DNA of 64,000 nt from Myroides sp. WP-1 (lineage in GTDB: Bacteria; Bacteroidota; Bacteroidia; Flavobacteriales; Flavobacteriaceae), in NCBI RefSeq assembly GCF_014145635.1, contig NZ_JACHTC010000001.1, positions 335,707 to 399,706 on the forward strand, read 5' to 3'. Within the stretch, counting starts at the first letter, position 1. The number at the start of each line of letters is the position of its first letter. Positions 63,401 through 64,000 of the stretch are shown here, in pieces. The notes below the pieces were generated by a model. It made no database searches, had not been told where the DNA came from, and saw only the letters and a program-made list of their open reading frames with translations. Position numbers and translations under genes: made by a program.

Positions 63401-64000
63401 GAAATCTGTCCAATCGATCTCTTCTTGAGTTCCGTCTGTTTTGATGTGGTAGAATTTCTTCTCTGTTACATTGTAAACTACGTTTCCGTATTTACCAGCT
63501 AACTTGTTGACGATGTTGTTAATCAACGTTTCGTTTTCTGTCAACTTGGTGATGAACTTCGTATTGCTCGCGATTTCTTCTACGTTTAAAGCAACGGTAT
63601 TACCATCAGAATCCGTGATGGTCAATTGATCGTTCACCAAAGTGAAGCTTTCGTTGGTTGTATTGAAATCAGCCCAATCGATAAGCTCTTGAGTACCGTC
63701 TTCTTTGATGTGATAGAATTTCTTCTCTGTTACATTGTAAACTACGTTTCCGTATTTGCCTTTTAACTTATTGACGATATTAGTGATCAACGACATATTA
63801 TTTGTCAATTCAGTCACAAACTTCGTGTTATTAGCTATTTCAGTTACATCTAATTCAACCGTGTTTCCATCTGAATCGGTAATTGTCAACATATCGTTCA
63901 CTAAAGTGAAGCTTTCGTTGGTTGTATTGAAATCAGCCCAATCGATAAGCTCTTGAGTACCGTCTTCTTTGATGTGGTAGAATTTCTTCTCTGTTACATT
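60425..64000 (-). CDS. Giant repeat protein with fibre-like C-terminus, N-terminus outside window
   Basis: The frame is open at the window edge, so the true start and signal peptide are missing; at least 1191 residues are present. Ten copies of an 88-residue unit starting at LTITDSDGNTV can be counted, with an eleventh partial unit at the edge. Each contains ITKLTENETLINNIVNKLA and GNVVYNVTEKKFYHIK. The unit resembles phage-tail-fibre or collagen-like stalks in being long, regular and Asn/Thr-rich. After the repeats come fibre-like segments (AGDVTGPIGTTHLAKIQGNP), a conserved end block (NFVKENHHLPGVTPIGDL), and a coiled coil (NQIDQLKQEQEAVAKRLELI) like S74-type chaperone tails. Confidence 0.8.
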   Translation of the reverse strand, partial: NVTEKKFYHIKEDGTQELIDWADFNTTNESFTLVNDMLTITDSDGNTVELDVTEIANNTKFVTELTNNMSLITNIVNKLKGKYGNVVYNVTEKKFYHIKEDGTQELIDWADFNTTNESFTLVNDQLTITDSDGNTVALNVEEIASNTKFITKLTENETLINNIVNKLAGKYGNVVYNVTEKKFYHIKTDGTQEEIDWTDFNTTNESFTLVNDQLTITDSDGNTVALNVEEIASNTKFITKLTENETLINNIVNKLAGKYGNVVYNVTEKKFYHIKTDGTQEEIDWTDFNTTNESFTLVNDQLTITDSDGNTVALNVEEIASNTKFITKLTENETLINNIVNKLAGKYGNVVYNVTEKKFYHIKTDGTQEEIDWTDFNTTNESFTLVNDQLTITDSDGNTVALNVEEIASNTKFITKLTENETLINNIVNKLAGKYGNVVYNVTEKKFYHIKTDGTQEEIDWTDFNTTNESFTLVNDQLTITDSDGNTVALNVEEIASNTKFITKLTENENLINNIVNKLTGKYGNVVYNVTEKKFYHIKTDGTQEEIDWTDFNTTNESFTLVNDQLTITDSEGNTVALNVEEIASNTKFITKLTENENLINNIVNKLTGKYGNVVYNVTEKKFYHIKTDGTQEEIDWTDFNTTNESFTLVNDQLTITDSDGNTVALNVEEIASNTKFITKLTENETLINNIVNKLAGKYGNVFYNVTDKKFYHIKTDGTKEEIDWTDFNTTNESFTLVNDQLTITDSEGNTVALNVEEIASNTKFITKLTENETLINNIVNKLAGKYGNVFYNVTDKKFYHIKTDGTKEEIDWTDFNTTNESFTLVNDQLTITDSEGNTVALNVEEIASNQKFITEMISQLDGKYGNMVYNSTSQKYFYIKTDGTLEELNIGVTADLAGDVTGPIGTTHLAKIQGNPVSAATVTNGQALVFDGTSWVPGTPDVDATKVTDGKNLGSDASITVTDGTAALLKESTIKVADGGITTTHIKNGTILPEDLAASPAANQVLVTDGNNVPGWANPSVLSTSPWLVQGSTTIATLNTQNIFQMGTIAIGANEIPSTEPTAKLYVAGDVVTTGKYFTTNAVYADYVFEKYFTGSSDIKLTYEFNSLKDIANFVKENHHLPGVTPIGDLAKNDKGYGFDLTNLSVELLEKVEELFLHTIEQQNQIDQLKQEQEAVAKRLELIEKLMEKK
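61465..64000 (-). repeat. Tandem 264-base (88-residue) coding repeats
   Basis: Units recur every 264 bases, for example the LTITDS coding segment at about 61516 and 63893 (nine periods apart), and continue off the window edge. They differ by a few synonymous and conservative changes only (Asp/Glu, Asn/Thr, Ala/Thr), which points to recent duplication or gene conversion. Copy number may be wrong in short-read assemblies. Confidence 0.92.

Noticed and set aside
61465..64000. CRISPR-like array
   Set aside because: The 264-base periodicity lies fully in one coding frame with no spacers, so it is a protein repeat.

Overview
The window looks like a low-GC chromosome segment from a member of the Flavobacteriaceae, most like Myroides (a genus-level inference from overall gene content and protein flavour, not proven). 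Supporting signs are type IX secretion (T9SS) proteins of the PorP/SprF and gliding-motility C-terminal families, flavobacterial TAnnTTTG promoter elements, a bacterial deoxyhypusine-synthase-like gene, and few Shine-Dalgarno-like sites. No tRNA, rRNA, CRISPR array, insertion sequence or prophage is visible.

Layout. 1-8.3 kb: gyrA followed by a TPR protein, prfA, a pyrF/BtuF-like overlapping pair, a YceI lipoprotein and pepD. 8.4-13.6 kb: an EamA exporter, a TPP-riboswitch operon (PnuC/PnuT-type transporter plus an acyl-CoA-dehydrogenase-like flavoprotein), and a MocR regulator divergent from a second EamA transporter. 13.6-19.6 kb: an MFS pump divergent from an AraC regulator with a tandem operator, then a TetR regulator whose palindromic operator recurs before a thiolase-lipoamide dehydrogenase operon. 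19.6-33.9 kb: a lipoprotein, nth, an ECF sigma factor with an unlisted 51-residue small gene, uvrA, a glycosyltransferase and YfhO pair, DUF4834, rhodanese, hemN, small membrane proteins and phospholipase A. 33.9-47.5 kb: parE-parC, BrkB, TIGR02117, ychF, GNAT, speA with a deoxyhypusine-synthase-like gene, aroB and proline dehydrogenase. 47.5-50.6 kb: two paralogous outer-membrane barrels, a DMP19-like protein and an AraC regulator.

50.9-64 kb is a surface-protein island read entirely on the minus strand. From upstream to downstream it holds a giant protein with ten visible 88-residue repeats (open at the window edge), a 1512-residue secreted protein with duplicated modules, a small secreted protein, a protein with a T9SS type-B C-terminal domain, a PorP/SprF protein and a PorE-like OmpA protein. 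The last three are tightly packed and look like a dedicated T9SS substrate-and-anchor set. A short motif (GxxVYDT...NGxW) recurs in three consecutive proteins of this island.

The most interesting items are the TPP-riboswitch operon carrying an unexpected flavoprotein, the repeat protein and its neighbours, the two readable regulator/operator systems (AraC direct repeats, TetR palindromes), and the speA/deoxyhypusine-synthase-like pair.
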